Shown: positions 52,601 to 62,994 of the stretch, one piece after another
Layout: every line of letters starts with the position of its first letter
How positions within the stretch are numbered: position 1 is the stretch's first letter
From: Orthonyx spaldingii
Lineage: Eukaryota; Chordata; Aves; Passeriformes; Orthonychidae
Direction: 5' to 3'
Assembly: GCA_013397795.1 (NCBI GenBank)
Contig: VZTJ01004015.1
Location: 3,636,553-3,700,552, forward strand
DNA: 64,000 nucleotides
Translations under genes and position numbers: made by a program
Notes under the pieces: model-generated
The model's database searches: none
Seen by the model: only the letters and a program-made list of their open reading frames with translations
What the model was told of the DNA's origin: nothing

Positions 52601-54891
52601 TTTAGCTGCTTCTTCATGTTGCTGATGCTGTGTTGCATGAGATTTTCATTTATACATTTTGGGCAGGTGTCCAGATTGCTGTGGTAAAATCTGGAAGAAA
52701 ACACAATAAAAATAATATTTGTTCAATTTTCAAGGACATATATGTGGGTGGGGGGAAAAGGTTTTAATCATAAAAGACATTTCAAATGGTCAAAGAACTA
52801 GACAAGTGACAACAGCTCTGGATTCTTCAAAATCTTTCTGGAAACTACCCCTTGTATTCCTTCATCTGTTTGTTCATTCTAATTACATGCCTGGTGAAGG
52901 TGCTTACTCTAAGCCTGTATTTATATAAGGTAGGAAGGGTAATGGGAAATAGAAACCAACTTTGCCATTTCTGGGATTTTTCAAGCTGTGTATGTGTGTG
53001 TGTGGTGGGTTTCTTTTCTCAGAAATAATCAAGATCTGAAAGAAAGTTATAGCTTCACAAACATTTGATGAAAGAGTTATTAGGCTGTTGGATCATGGGT
53101 TTAGTGGCCTGCATGTATCTTTAAACTTGTCCTGCTAAAGATCTCTGAGAAACAGGAATTTCAGCCCATGTCCTGAAAGACAGCAACATAAAAGAGTAAG
53201 CACATGCTTTTGGTTCTAGCCAGGTATGGGAATTCTGTGGCACTCTGAGGTGAATTCGAGGCATTAGGTCTAGGAATACGATGTAGAAACTGTAGAAGTG
53301 GGAAAGCATACAGCATCGTAATGGACTAGGTCCTCCTGCCTGTCAGAATCAGTTCGCTTCCAGAGGCAGGAAGGGAAGGAATCAAGCAAAAAAGAGGTTT
53401 GTATATGTGGGTGTGTTTTTTCCCCAGAGTGTCTAAACACAGCAGAACTTGTAATAAAAGCAAATTACTGTTAATGTGGCTATTCCACATTCTCAGGTGG
53501 CATAAATGTTGTCTGAAAGGTGAAAGTGAGCTCTGTTGGCTTGCATAACTTGAGCCTCTTGCCTTTTCTCACTAATTTTCCTTGCGTACTATTTCATCAG
53601 CCAGATTTGCAAAGAACAGTAAATAACCATGCTAAACTCCAAGCTTTTTTTTTTTTTTTTGCATTAAAAGAGTAAAAGCAAATATTTCACCTTGCTATTG
53701 AATCTATTTGTGTGTGTTGCAAAAGCAGCACAGTACAGAATTTGGACCCAGTTTTAGCAGAGGAGACAGAATGCCAAGAAACAGATGTTAAGACAAATGT
53801 CCCTTGTATGCCTCTTAAAAACAGTAACTGATGGTAGTCTTGCTATCAGACTAGAAAATGGCAATCAGTGATAAGCAAGCTGAGCTTTTTTAAAGGCTCA
53901 TGGAACTAAATTACTTATGATTTAGAGCTTATCTGTGTAAGGATGGTGGAAGGACATGAGAAGGAAGGAGGAAACTACAGACCTCACTACAGTGGCAACC
54001 ACGGTTGAGAACTTTGACCAAATTTTGAAGGGATACAAAATCTTAATACCACTATCCCCCCAAAAATCACCCCCCAGAACTATCCCATGTTTTCAGATGC
54101 AAAATCTATTGGTCTTCATTCTTAGAGTACTTTAAGAACTATAGAACCATTTATTTCTCAGCAAGAGTTGGATGGCACTGCCAGTGTTGACTTGTCATGT
54201 GTTCCTCTGCTGCCTGCACTCCCATGAGTGGTGTTGTCCATACTCAGGCAAAGCTGCCACTGAGACCAAGGGAAGTTTAGGCTTGAGTTAGGCTGAGATG
54301 AAGGGCATCACTAACCTAACAACATTTCATCTGCTGCAGTAGGTTTCTGTGGTATTTGACTCATTTTTTTAATGTTAAGGCAGGAAAACCTCTTGCTCTT
54401 CTGATGCGGTGGCAGTGAAGACCCTTACAGACAGCAGTGAAGTGAGATGAACTACATCTTTAGAAAACAACATATTATTAAATGTTTGACTGCATTTGTT
54501 TATTATTTGTTGGACACTAGTAGTAGCTGTAGTGCTAAAGTTACTGTGGAGTCAGTATAAAGCTGGGTCTCTTTCCTCCTAAATATTTCCCACATGGAGA
54601 GTGTGGGGATTACATTGCTAAGGAGGATTTTCATGGGAGACAGAGCAACCTTGGTGGTCATGGTCTGATGTCTGGTCTTGATGTTACCAGCACTGGCAAG
54701 GTGGGGAGAATGGAGCTAGGTAAAAAAAACCAAAGCCAAGGATTCACACATTTCAAACAATCTGATAAAATTCTTTACTGACCAACCTTCTGTTAAATTA
54801 ATCAACTGTTACCTAATCCTGTCCTACAACAACAAGGCAAACAAACCCCAAACAGAAGCAGACACCCAGTCACAGCCTTCTCTTGCTGCAG
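46639..54891. other. Single-copy DNA, no supported gene
   Basis: Simple repeats occur at 51,680-51,706 (TTTTG/TTTTA), 52,987-53,005 (TG) and 53,645-53,660 (16 T). The block around 50,830-51,120 is more GC-rich than its surroundings and has short frames on both strands, but no splice pair or peptide that I recognise. The interval 49,860-50,480 is notably AT-rich. Confidence 0.5.
53645..53660. repeat. Poly-T run (16)
   Basis: Sixteen consecutive T residues follow AAGC. No retroelement body is recognisable next to it. Confidence 0.85.
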
Positions 54892-54894
54892 GTG

Positions 54895-55110
54895 CTTTTC
54901 CTTTCGGTGCAGTTCCGGTCACGGCCTGAAGGGGCGCTGCGGGCTCCCGGCCGGGCAGCGTGGGTGCGGTGCTACCCCCGCCCTGCAGGGGGCGCTGTGG
55001 CGCGGGCTCAGCCGCGTCTCCCTCACGCGGTGGTGGCGGTGCAGCCGGCGGGAGGGATGGGAAAGGGGCTTCCTCTACAAACTCATGGTCCCAACGCCCC
55101 TCTGGATAGC
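54895..55110. promoter_or_regulatory. CpG island, probable promoter
   Basis: By my count about 20 CpG dinucleotides fall in the roughly 155 bases from 54,904 to 55,056, while the surrounding tens of kilobases are strongly CpG-depleted. GC-rich words such as GGGCTCCCGGCCGGGCAGCG dominate, and no TATA box is evident. CpG islands of this kind mark transcription start sites in birds and mammals. The plus-strand splice signals just downstream suggest transcription to the right, although bidirectional activity is possible. It also contains a CTCF-type motif, so an insulator or tethering role is an alternative to a promoter. Confidence 0.7.
54979..54997 (+). promoter_or_regulatory. CTCF-binding-site consensus match
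   Basis: CGCCCTGCAGGGGGCGCTG matches the vertebrate CTCF core (CC-N3-AGGGGGCGC) at every highly constrained position, including five consecutive G residues and the GCGCT end. A weaker same-strand relative (GGCCTGAAGGGGCGCTGC, one G short) lies about 55 bp upstream at 54,923-54,940. CTCF sites at CpG islands often anchor chromatin loops. The motif points along the plus strand. Occupancy cannot be judged from sequence. Confidence 0.6.
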
Positions 55111-55349
55111 GAAATGAGCTGCAGCAGGAACTTTGGAAGCAGCAAGATTAGGAGAAGAGAGCAAGAGACGGAACCCCACCGTGGTGGCAAATTTTTCCCA
55201 CAGCTACCGCAGCCTCTCTCCCCTCCGACGCCCAGACAGAGAGAGTGAGGAGCTGCGCCCAGCCCCTTCCCCCAGCCTAAAATCTCATGGTGACTCTGCC
55301 CTTCCCAAGAAAAAACCTCCCAGGTAGGAGAGTAGCCAGCTGCACCCTT

Positions 55350-55370
55350 CCCCCTCCTCCTCCTCCTCCC
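55350..55370. repeat. (TCC)n short repeat
   Basis: A pyrimidine-rich CCTCCTCCTCCTCCTCCC stretch lies in the putative first intron, just behind the candidate donor. Confidence 0.75.
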
Positions 55371-55495
55371 AGCCACATCTTTTGTTCTCTTAAGTATTGA
55401 TAATTATTGTCTCTTAGCAACAAATGAGAGAAAATTCCCTAAGAGAAAGGGGGAAAAAAAAGGAAAAATCCTAACCCCCAACACTGTCCTTGCAG

Positions 55496-55770
55496 GATGT
55501 CACTGGCAGAACTTTCCCGCTGAGGGGAAGTGGTGGCACTGGTCTGCCAAGTGACAGTGGGTCCTTCTCAGCTGTGAAGTGTCAGCAGCAGTTTTTAAGC
55601 AGTGTCTGTCCTGTAGGCACAATTTCACAGGCAGAGATGGGCAACCGTGCTCCAGCTACAGTGTACAAACTTGTCCTCTCACAGTGGCTGTGCTGGCCGC
55701 CCAAGGCCTGGGACCCCAGGTGTTTTGCAGAGAAACCTGAGGAACTTGTGAGAGAAAAGCTGAGCTACAG
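55496..55770 (+). CDS. Candidate exon 2, open throughout
   Basis: A clean acceptor (AACACTGTCCTTGCAG) and a donor (TACAG|GTAACAG) frame 275 bases with no stop in one frame (91 codons plus two bases). The first true ATG in that frame is at 55,637 in a strong context (GCAGAGATGG), giving MGNRAPATVYKLVLSQWL and then a Trp- and Pro-containing stretch. MGN could be an N-myristoylation start. Immediately past the donor the same frame meets TAA, so splicing would be needed to extend it. The family is not recognised. It could be a young or lineage-specific protein, or a non-coding RNA with a fortuitous frame. Confidence 0.35.
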
Positions 55771-55974
55771 GTAACAGAGAAAGTGTTGCTTTCTCTGGAG
55801 GAAGGATTTAAAGTGCTTTCTGGTATTTTTGCTGAACTAAAACTGTACAAGTCACATAATGAGGGCAGCGAGAGGAGCAGAAGCAATGCCAATGTCCTGG
55901 TCTCTGGAGGTGTTCAGTGGTCTAAACCACCTGAGAACTGGCTTTTATTTTCACATTTCGTTTGCCCTTTACAG

Positions 55975-56224
55975 CTGCAAAAGGCAGGGGAGCAAAGGAG
56001 CAATGGGCCCAAGGCTTTCCAGCAGTGTTTGTGGGAGTGCCTTTAGAGTCCTGAGCCTACCTGTGGGAATAGGGCTGGGGAGGAACTTGTGGGATATTTG
56101 CTGTCTGGCTCATCCATCAGGAATATTTATTTGTTCATTAATTGATTTTATGAAGATTGTAAGGACTACACGTGCAGTTCCTCACTGCTCAGTCTTTGTT
56201 CAGAGTTTACAAGCCATGACTTGA
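55975..56224 (+). CDS. Candidate exon 3 with stop codon
   Basis: A strong acceptor (TTTCGTTTGCCCTTTACAG) ends at 55,974. Joined to the candidate exon ending at 55,770, the frame stays open (AG|C, a Ser codon, then CKRQGSKGAMG) to a TGA at 56,222. Taking the ATG at 55,637, the predicted product is about 127 residues. The C-terminal half is hydrophobic in part (FICSLIDFM), but no domain is recognised. No AATAAA is seen before the CR1 element that begins near 56,520, so the 3' end of any transcript is undefined. Treat this as a hypothesis. Confidence 0.28.
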
Positions 56225-56519
56225 TGGCAGTACAACAGCATAGCCTGCCTCCTGCTCTTGGAGCTTGTGGTGCTACAGGAGACACTGTAAGAACAGGACA
56301 TGGCACTGTGCCTTTCTAGACACAGTTTTTCTGCTTTTTGGTTGGTTGGTTGGGTTTTTCTTTATTTAAAAGTTTTTGAAGCATAGAAACAGGACTTTGA
56401 TATTTCCATTGCACTGTACTAGAAAAGCAATTGCATTAAGGGGATGGTCCACATAAAATTACAAAATCAGATGCTGGCTTAGCTTTCTGTGTACATTAAA
56501 TTTCTGTTAAAAAAAAGAA
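56225..56519. other. Spacer before CR1, no gene seen
   Basis: The segment holds a short (TTGG)n stretch at about 56,340-56,353 and a T-rich patch. No polyadenylation signal of the canonical AATAAA type was seen. It could be the 3' UTR of the putative transcript at 54.9-56.2 kb. Confidence 0.4.
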
Positions 56520-57040
56520 ACAGAGAAGCATACAAGAGGTGAAAGGAGTCATCCATGAGGACTTCAGAGATACTGTATGAATGTACAAGGATGGTGTGAG
56601 GAAAGCTAAAGCCCTTGGAGAGTTGGATCTGGTGAAGGGTGGCAAGAAAGGTTCCTGCAGGTGCATTGTCAGCACAAAGAAGGTAAAGGAGAATGTGGGC
56701 CTGCTGCTCAGGAGAGTATGAAGGATAAACAGCCAGGCTCTTCTGAGAAGCATGCAGGCAAAAAAACAAGTGACAAAAGGTACAAACTGAAATACAGAAA
56801 ATTCCACTTAAACTTTTTTTTATAAAAGTTTTTAATTGTAAGGATGAATGAGCACTGAAACAGATTGGCATGAAATGTTGTGGAGTCTCTGTCCTTGGAG
56901 ATACTCAAAACTGGACGAGACACAGTCATGAACAACCTGTTCCTGTTGACCCTGCTTTGAGCAGGGATTTGAACTGAGCAGTCTCCAAAGGTGCCTTCCA
57001 GCCTCAATAATTTTGTGATTCTGTGAAATTCTATAATTTG
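56520..57040 (+). mobile_element. CR1 LINE with internal deletion
   Basis: This is a plus-strand CR1 copy. Its left part (about 56,520-56,715) translates to a decayed piece of ORF2 from the linker between endonuclease and reverse transcriptase (HEDFRDT, a stop, then KDGVRKAKA and KKVKENVGLLL). From about 56,720 it jumps to the very C-terminal/3'-UTR part (CCAGGCTCTTCTGAGAAG; TGGAGTCTCTGTCCTTGGAG; GACCCTGCTTTGAGCAGGG). It ends in the tail TTTTGTGATTCTGTGAAATT. The whole reverse-transcriptase catalytic core is therefore missing. One deletion, or two nearby insertions, would explain this. All frames are broken. Confidence 0.85.
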
Positions 57041-60000
57041 CAATTTTAACAAATAGCTGTACTAACACTTTGGACTAAATTAATTTCTCTGTAAATCAAT
57101 TGAGTATTTGTTATCAAAACTCTGTCAACTTAATTTAACCTAGACCTAAGTGTTCCATAAAACCTTTTATTGAATCAGAGGTCAACAGTAATGTGTGCAG
57201 CTTTTGATTCCAATGAAATCGACCTGTGGGGGTTTTTTTAACAAATAAATAGTCTTTTCTGAAAGTGAAACTGGCTGGAAGCAAAAGTGAAACTTGCTTT
57301 ATTGCTTTTCATTGTTCAAACTGGGAGAAACAGCAAAAGTAAATGGAGGTCATAGGTAGTTCTAAGTAAATTGAATTAAAAATATTAATTTGTTTACCAT
57401 AGCAACGCCACTTCCAGTAATACAGTGAAGAAATTAGAGTGTTTACTGTTACACTTATTACACTGACAGAGCCCTTTTGATCTTTTGTTTGAGCTTTCTG
57501 TGGCTTTTCCTCTTTTCATCACAATTCCCTCACCCAACTCCAGTACTTCATGTTCATGGTTGTAAATACCTGTAAGATGCAAGTTGCTATAATTTGTGAC
57601 TGTAAGAGGTAGACTAGTGTAAATTATGCAAAGAAAGGGAGTCATTTACTCTGGAATGAATGCACCCTTTGCTGTCATTGGTTCCAGGAGGGATGCTCAT
57701 TTGTGCCTGTGTGTGCTGAGAAGGGTGAAGGCTGAGTTAAAGCAGATCAGGCCTGCTTTCTTTTACACACTCCTGTTGTCTGTTTTGCTGAAAATTCTGC
57801 CTGATCCTGCAGTCCATGTGGGTTGTTGAGTTGCTCACTTGCCCACATTTCTTTTGCCACTTACACCCCCAGGAGCCACGTTCCTGCCATCCTGCTGCTG
57901 GCTGCAGCTGCTGGCCCTTGGCAGTGGTTGGCTCCTGGGAACCAGAACCTGCTTTGCCACCCCTTGGTCTGGTTGGGCTCATTTGAGGCAGCACATTGTG
58001 CAGTGCAGGTTAAATTCATGTATATTGCATAGACCAGTGATACTCCGTGGGCTTAGAGAGAGTACTGCCCACCAGGCAGCTCCCCAGAGGGCTGTGGGTA
58101 GCTGACAGCGTTTTTTAATCGCTCCTAAGCTGAAATAGAAGAGGTCTGTGACCCTCTGCATTCCTTAAGCAGTGTACAGGAGTGTCTGTGTGGTTCCTTT
58201 GGTTGCAGGCTCTCTCCATGCTTGTTATATATGACCTGTAGATCTTCCCTCATATACTCATTCCATGGACTCCCTCCTCCTTCCCTTGGCAGTAATGCTG
58301 ATACTTGGCAGGACCTTTTCTTGCCCCTCTTATTATGAGAGAACTCCCAGTACATAAACAGAATATTTTTTAACTAATTTACTATGCACAATTTTATCTT
58401 ATCTTTATTTTATCTTTCTTCTAGCTGCATCTTGAAATGATTCACTGTAGAAGATTTCTTCAAATTTCTGAAGTTCTTTTTTAAAGCAACCTCTGGTTCA
58501 GCAGTGCAAGATGTTGTAGTCCAACAATACAAAGTCTTCTTTTCTTAATTCTTATGTTTCTCTTCCTAGTTTCCTTATGGAATAGGTGAGAAAAGCAATT
58601 GCCTCCACTACTTAATGCCTCACAACTCAAAAAATCACTCCTTCCATGTAACTTTGAATCCCAGCCCAGCTGGTGGTTCTTAGATTTCAGGTTCTGAATA
58701 TGAGTTCAGCATCTTCAAATGAATCACTGAGAACAGTGCTTCTGTCAGAGAGTTGTCTTTTTTTTTCCACTGGAAGGTTTTCCTGATTTTACAGATGCAG
58801 ACCTGAGAAAAGAACATTCTCGTAGAAGTAACAAATACAGAGAAAAATATTAAAATTTTCAGATTTTTTCCCTGCTTCTTTAAAGTGCTTGTTCTCTTCT
58901 ATTGTCATATAGTGCAACAAAGATATGTGGTATATGCTGCCTTTGCATGTTATTGGCCTTGTTCTTACATATTTGTGATTTCATCAAGATTTAAATTGAA
59001 ATTTTAGGTTTTTTGTGAAGGCGTGTCTTTTGAAGAGCACTTTTTACCTTTTTATGTGAGCAGTTAGTGGAGATTCTCCTTTTCATCTGTTGTCTGTGGA
59101 CAGTTCTCTTCAGAAACAAGTTAATGGATGATGTCCCAGCTCTCACCAGGAAGTTTGGGTTTTAATAACCTTCCTGCTTATGAAAACATATTATCAACTC
59201 TGAAACAGTGAACATGTTTAATGAACTGGGATACATTTTCAGGTCTGGTCATTAGCACGCAGCCCTGATCTTCATCCTTAGTTTCTTACTGATGGTAACT
59301 GGATTGATGAAGAAGGGTGTGGATTGATTAAATAGAGTATAAAGGCAATCACATTGTTTCCTTTTTCAAATTTACCCTCGGGGGTGTTTGTTGAAGGCCA
59401 TGCTGCTTCCTTCCACAGCGGCGGACGGAGGCTGTAAGGTGGTGGCCCCCTTGCTGAACTCTGAAGGGCAGAAATGCTTTTCTAGATCGACTGGGTGGGG
59501 TTTGTTGCAATTTAATGCAAATAGTTAAACACGAAACTACCAAGGGAGGCTTCTGAAAAAAATCTTTCCTATATGATGATTACAAATAAAAAATGTCAAA
59601 ATAAATATGGGAAGCATCATCATTTACTTCTAATATTTCACTGATAATGGTATTTACATCTTTAAAAAGATAAAAAATACAGACAATGATTTTGCAGTCA
59701 GGGTATTTCCTTACTTGCGTTGAGTTGACTAAGAGTGAATATGATTTCAGTGAAAATTCTTAACTTTAAATTGTTCATTTTGAAGCATATAGGACAGTTT
59801 CTCTGAGGCTTTCATTATCTGTTATATTTTCTGTATTACTTACCCAGCTATTTTGTTACCTACGCTGTGCTATCCAGATCTTCCTCTTGGTGCACTAATG
59901 AACTTGGAGACCATCATTTTATACCTAAAGTCAGAATTGTTGATTCCATATGTTTCTCTTTATATTTGTTTACATTAAATATCATTGATCAGTTTGTCTC

Positions 60001-60951
60001 CCAGCGATTTGTCTCATAAAATCCTTTTGCATTTCTTCATAGCCAGCCCCTGTCTTCGCTACCCTTAGTCCAGTTAGCTCCAGCCTCTGGATGAAGCATC
60101 TTAATCCCCAGCCTTGCTTCTGGAGTCCTTGAAAAGCAGATTTCCTAAAAGCTCCTGCTGGATGATGCTAACTGATGCTGAAAGAGTAAGTTCCAGGAAG
60201 CAAGGGGAAAAGAAGGTGTTGAAGTCAGGTTCTTTAAGGTGGGAAGTTGATGTACTTATGTATTGTTGAGCTTTAGTAAGTGATAGAAGTAGTTAAAATA
60301 GAGCTCTTGAATGACTGTGCAGGGTGCTGAAGAATATTTTTCCCCAGTTGGGCCCCTCACCATATGTACAGTATTATTACAGTAACTGTATTGTACCATA
60401 TAAATGAACGATTTAGTGATTTATCCACTCTACCATGACTATGCGAGCAATTCCCATTACTAGTTCATTCTCAAACCTTTACAATGGCAATATATGAAGC
60501 TCTGCATCTCAGAGCATTACCTGCTCTTTAGGCAAGAAGACCTGATAGAGTGTGCACATTATTGGTCTCTGGAGCATGCCTTCATGTGTCCATCCAGCTC
60601 AAATCTGGAGAGAGCAGTCTGGGTCTGCATGGGCTTCCAGGGTGGCTATAAAGTCCCAAAATTGTTTTCCTGGGGTGAGAATGATAATTCAGTTTGTTTT
60701 GCTTTACTCCAACTGTTTCTAGATAAAGGAAAATAGTAAAGAGTGGGAAGAGACTTTCAAGTGACAGTCATTTCTCATCCAGATTCTAACTAATGGTTCA
60801 GATATTCAGACTGGTGATGCTGTGTTGTGTTCTTCTGGCATTGATACAGGTGGTGCTGTGAAATTCTTTACTCTTTTCCTTTTGATTTTGAGTCAGTTCC
60901 CTCTCATGTTGGCTTGTCTGGCAAGTGAGTCATTTTGATCTTTTCTGACAG
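57041..60951. other. Single-copy DNA, no supported gene
   Basis: A GC-richer, CpG-poor block at about 57,840-58,100 has open frames in several phases and an acceptor-like tract (CTTACACCCCCAG), but no donor or recognisable peptide. A small CpG cluster, CAGCGGCGGACGGAGG, lies at 59,416-59,431 and a perfect octamer ATGCAAAT at 59,515-59,522. Nothing else is supported. Confidence 0.5.
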
Positions 60952-61165
60952 AAGAACTGTGGGACAATAAGCAGTGGATGGAAGTGGTGTTTTTAAATGA
61001 TGACCAGACTAAAGTCAAAGCTGCTGTTGTCTGTGACCTACCTGGTGTTCCATTGCCTTCAGAGGCACGGTGGCATTGGACTGCACAGACAGCTCTTCCA
61101 CAGGAAGCTGTGACTTGGGGCTTAGGCTTCACTAGGGATGATGTGAGGAATCTTCCCCTTAGGTG
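60952..61165 (+). other. Candidate internal exon, unknown product
   Basis: The acceptor TTTTGATCTTTTCTGACAG precedes 214 bases that are open in one frame and end at the donor GTG|GTAAGG. The peptide starts EELWDNKQWMEVVFLNDD and has a balanced, protein-like composition with several Trp, but no family is recognised. With this donor the frame would not continue cleanly into the next exon-like segment at 62,904, because the junction codon would be TGA. The two are therefore probably not consecutive coding exons. An overlapping 115-codon frame on the opposite strand is equally uninformative. Confidence 0.22.
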
Positions 61166-62903
61166 GTAAGGAGCAGGTACCTGCACTGCGACGGAGAGAA
61201 AATCCATTCTGTTGGTTTGGCAATTCAACACTGAGTTCACACTGGGGAGAAAGAAGTAGATTCTGTTTACTGTTCCCAGTTTATTCTTTTAAAAAGAAAA
61301 TGAAAGATCAAAACAGTCCAGCTGCCAATGAAATGAAATAAAAGTAGTAATTTGTCTGACAGTCTTCTAAATCTGTTCTCCCAGACATTTTATTTTGTCA
61401 GTGATTTAGCCCTGACAAACTTTTATTTCCCATGCAGCTTTTCCAAGGGCTGGACTTTATTTCCTCATTTAGCCTTCTTTTCTTAAAAGAGATATTGGGA
61501 TCATAGATGCATTTGATACATTTGCAATAAACTGGGAAAGATCCAAAATGTCCAACTGCCAGGAGAAGTTTGCTGGAAGGGCAATTAACCACATTGCCAC
61601 ATGTATAATCCCAAGAGAAGGTAAATGGGAAAGGTTTGGAGCACAGTGACTAGCCAGAGAAAGACGCTAGAGTGGTCTGGGGAGTGTAGCATAGCATCCT
61701 TCACAGGAATTGCAGCTTAAGTCACTTTTCTGCTCAAATTCTTTGTTCAAAATTGCATAATGCAATGAGATAGAATTGTGCCCCCTGTATCATGGAGCCC
61801 TTGACCCTGCTTCCCAGTTGAGAAGGAAAAATCCCATCAGAGGGAGCACCTCCATCCTGTCCTGTGTTATAGGGAACAACTTCCTAAAGTTCTCCAAAAA
61901 CCTCTGCTTAAGCAGTTGCTTGGTTTATGGTTTCAGTATATGTATGGAGGGCCAAATGCTCTGACAGATTCTATACAGATGCATATCCTGAAATTCTTGT
62001 GAGTCTCTGAGGCTGGACAAATCCTGCCTTAGATCAGAAGAATTCTTGATGTACTTTTTTTTTGTTTTTTCCCTTTCCTTTGCCTCTGGAGGAATGGAAT
62101 CATTATCACTGCTGTGATGACTTCACACTTCTACAGCCAGTGATGCAACATTGTAAACTTGGCTTACAGAGCAATTGTTTTGTTCCTCCAAATTTTGTTT
62201 ATTACTGACATATGGATATGAAAGGGTATAATTTGGTAGCTAGATCTAATCAGCACTTTGTATATAAAATGCATCAAAACCAGACATCAATAGCAGTCCA
62301 TCTTAGTGTGTCTGCATTCCAGATCGTTGTGTAGTGTAAGTTAACTGTTCCTTTCATTTCTCCTGGAGCCCAGCTGGTCTTGCTTAATTTCACACTATTT
62401 TATATTCTGTTTATTACTGAGGCCAACAAGTATTTTATTTTAGCTGTTTGTGCATGTTAAACAAACATGGGATTGGGGTGGAATGTCTCTGGCAGAAACA
62501 TAGTAATTCCTCATACCCTCAGAGTCCATTCCACACTTGAAGGAGTGGACTCAGCCAATTAAATTAGGCACCCAAACAGGAAAACCACAGACACACGATT
62601 ACACGTTCAGCCAAAGCTAAATGGTGCAGCATGAAAGTCATGTTGTTGTTTGGCTTTTTCACAGTGAGGTCTGTGTGAACAGAGACAGCTGGCAACGCCT
62701 CTATCAGAGCCTGCCTGTGGGACACAGGAGAAAGGGAATTCCTGCTTCATGGAGCTGACAGAATCGGTTTAGCTCTCCTTCATGTAAAGATCATCATAGG
62801 TATGCAGCAACAAAACAACACCACATTTCAGTTTCTAGATAGTGTCTTAAGTGTCCAGAGACTGAAAAAGTCCTAAAGGATTTTAGGCTTCATTTTTCCA
62901 CAG
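61166..62903. other. Single-copy DNA, no supported gene
   Basis: A T-rich run is present at about 62,058. Short frames only; no repeat element, RNA gene or splice pair stands out. Confidence 0.5.
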
Positions 62904-62981
62904 ACTTCTGCCCTGGCTGGGGTCACCCGGGCCTGAGCACTATTACAGAGCTGCTGCTGAGATGGACTGTCAGGAGAGATG
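62904..62981 (+). other. Candidate 78-nt exon next to solo LTR
   Basis: A strong acceptor (GGCTTCATTTTTCCACAG) and a strong donor (GAGATG|GTGAGTCC) enclose 78 relatively GC-rich bases, including CACCCGGGCC. Two frames are open and one has a TGA. The length is a multiple of three. No peptide similarity is recognised, so it may be a coding, UTR or non-coding RNA exon. The retroviral LTR begins 13 bp after the segment ends, so any transcript using this donor would carry the LTR in its intron. Confidence 0.28.
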
Positions 62982-62988
62982 GTGAGTC

Positions 62989-62994
62989 CCTGCC
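62989..62994. repeat. Target-site duplication, left copy
   Basis: CCTGCC immediately precedes the TG of the LTR and recurs exactly after its terminal CA. Confidence 0.75.

Larger units (their letters stand above)
54892..55323 (+). other. Candidate first exon or 5' UTR in CpG island
   Basis: The segment runs from the CpG island to a donor, CAG|GTAGGA, at 55,324. The 5' limit shown is an acceptor-like CTTCTCTTGCTGCAG. If the island is the promoter, the true transcript start would lie inside it instead. The first ATG in good context (GGGATGG, 55,057) opens a 63-codon frame starting MGKGLPLQ and rich in Arg, Pro and Ser, which stops at 55,246. I do not recognise it; it could be an upstream frame, a micropeptide or nothing. 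Downstream, two more exon-like segments follow at short intron spacing. Confidence 0.35.

Noticed and set aside
56479..57068. Four overlapping minus-strand frames of 78-130 codons
   Set aside because: All are antisense to the rearranged CR1 copy.
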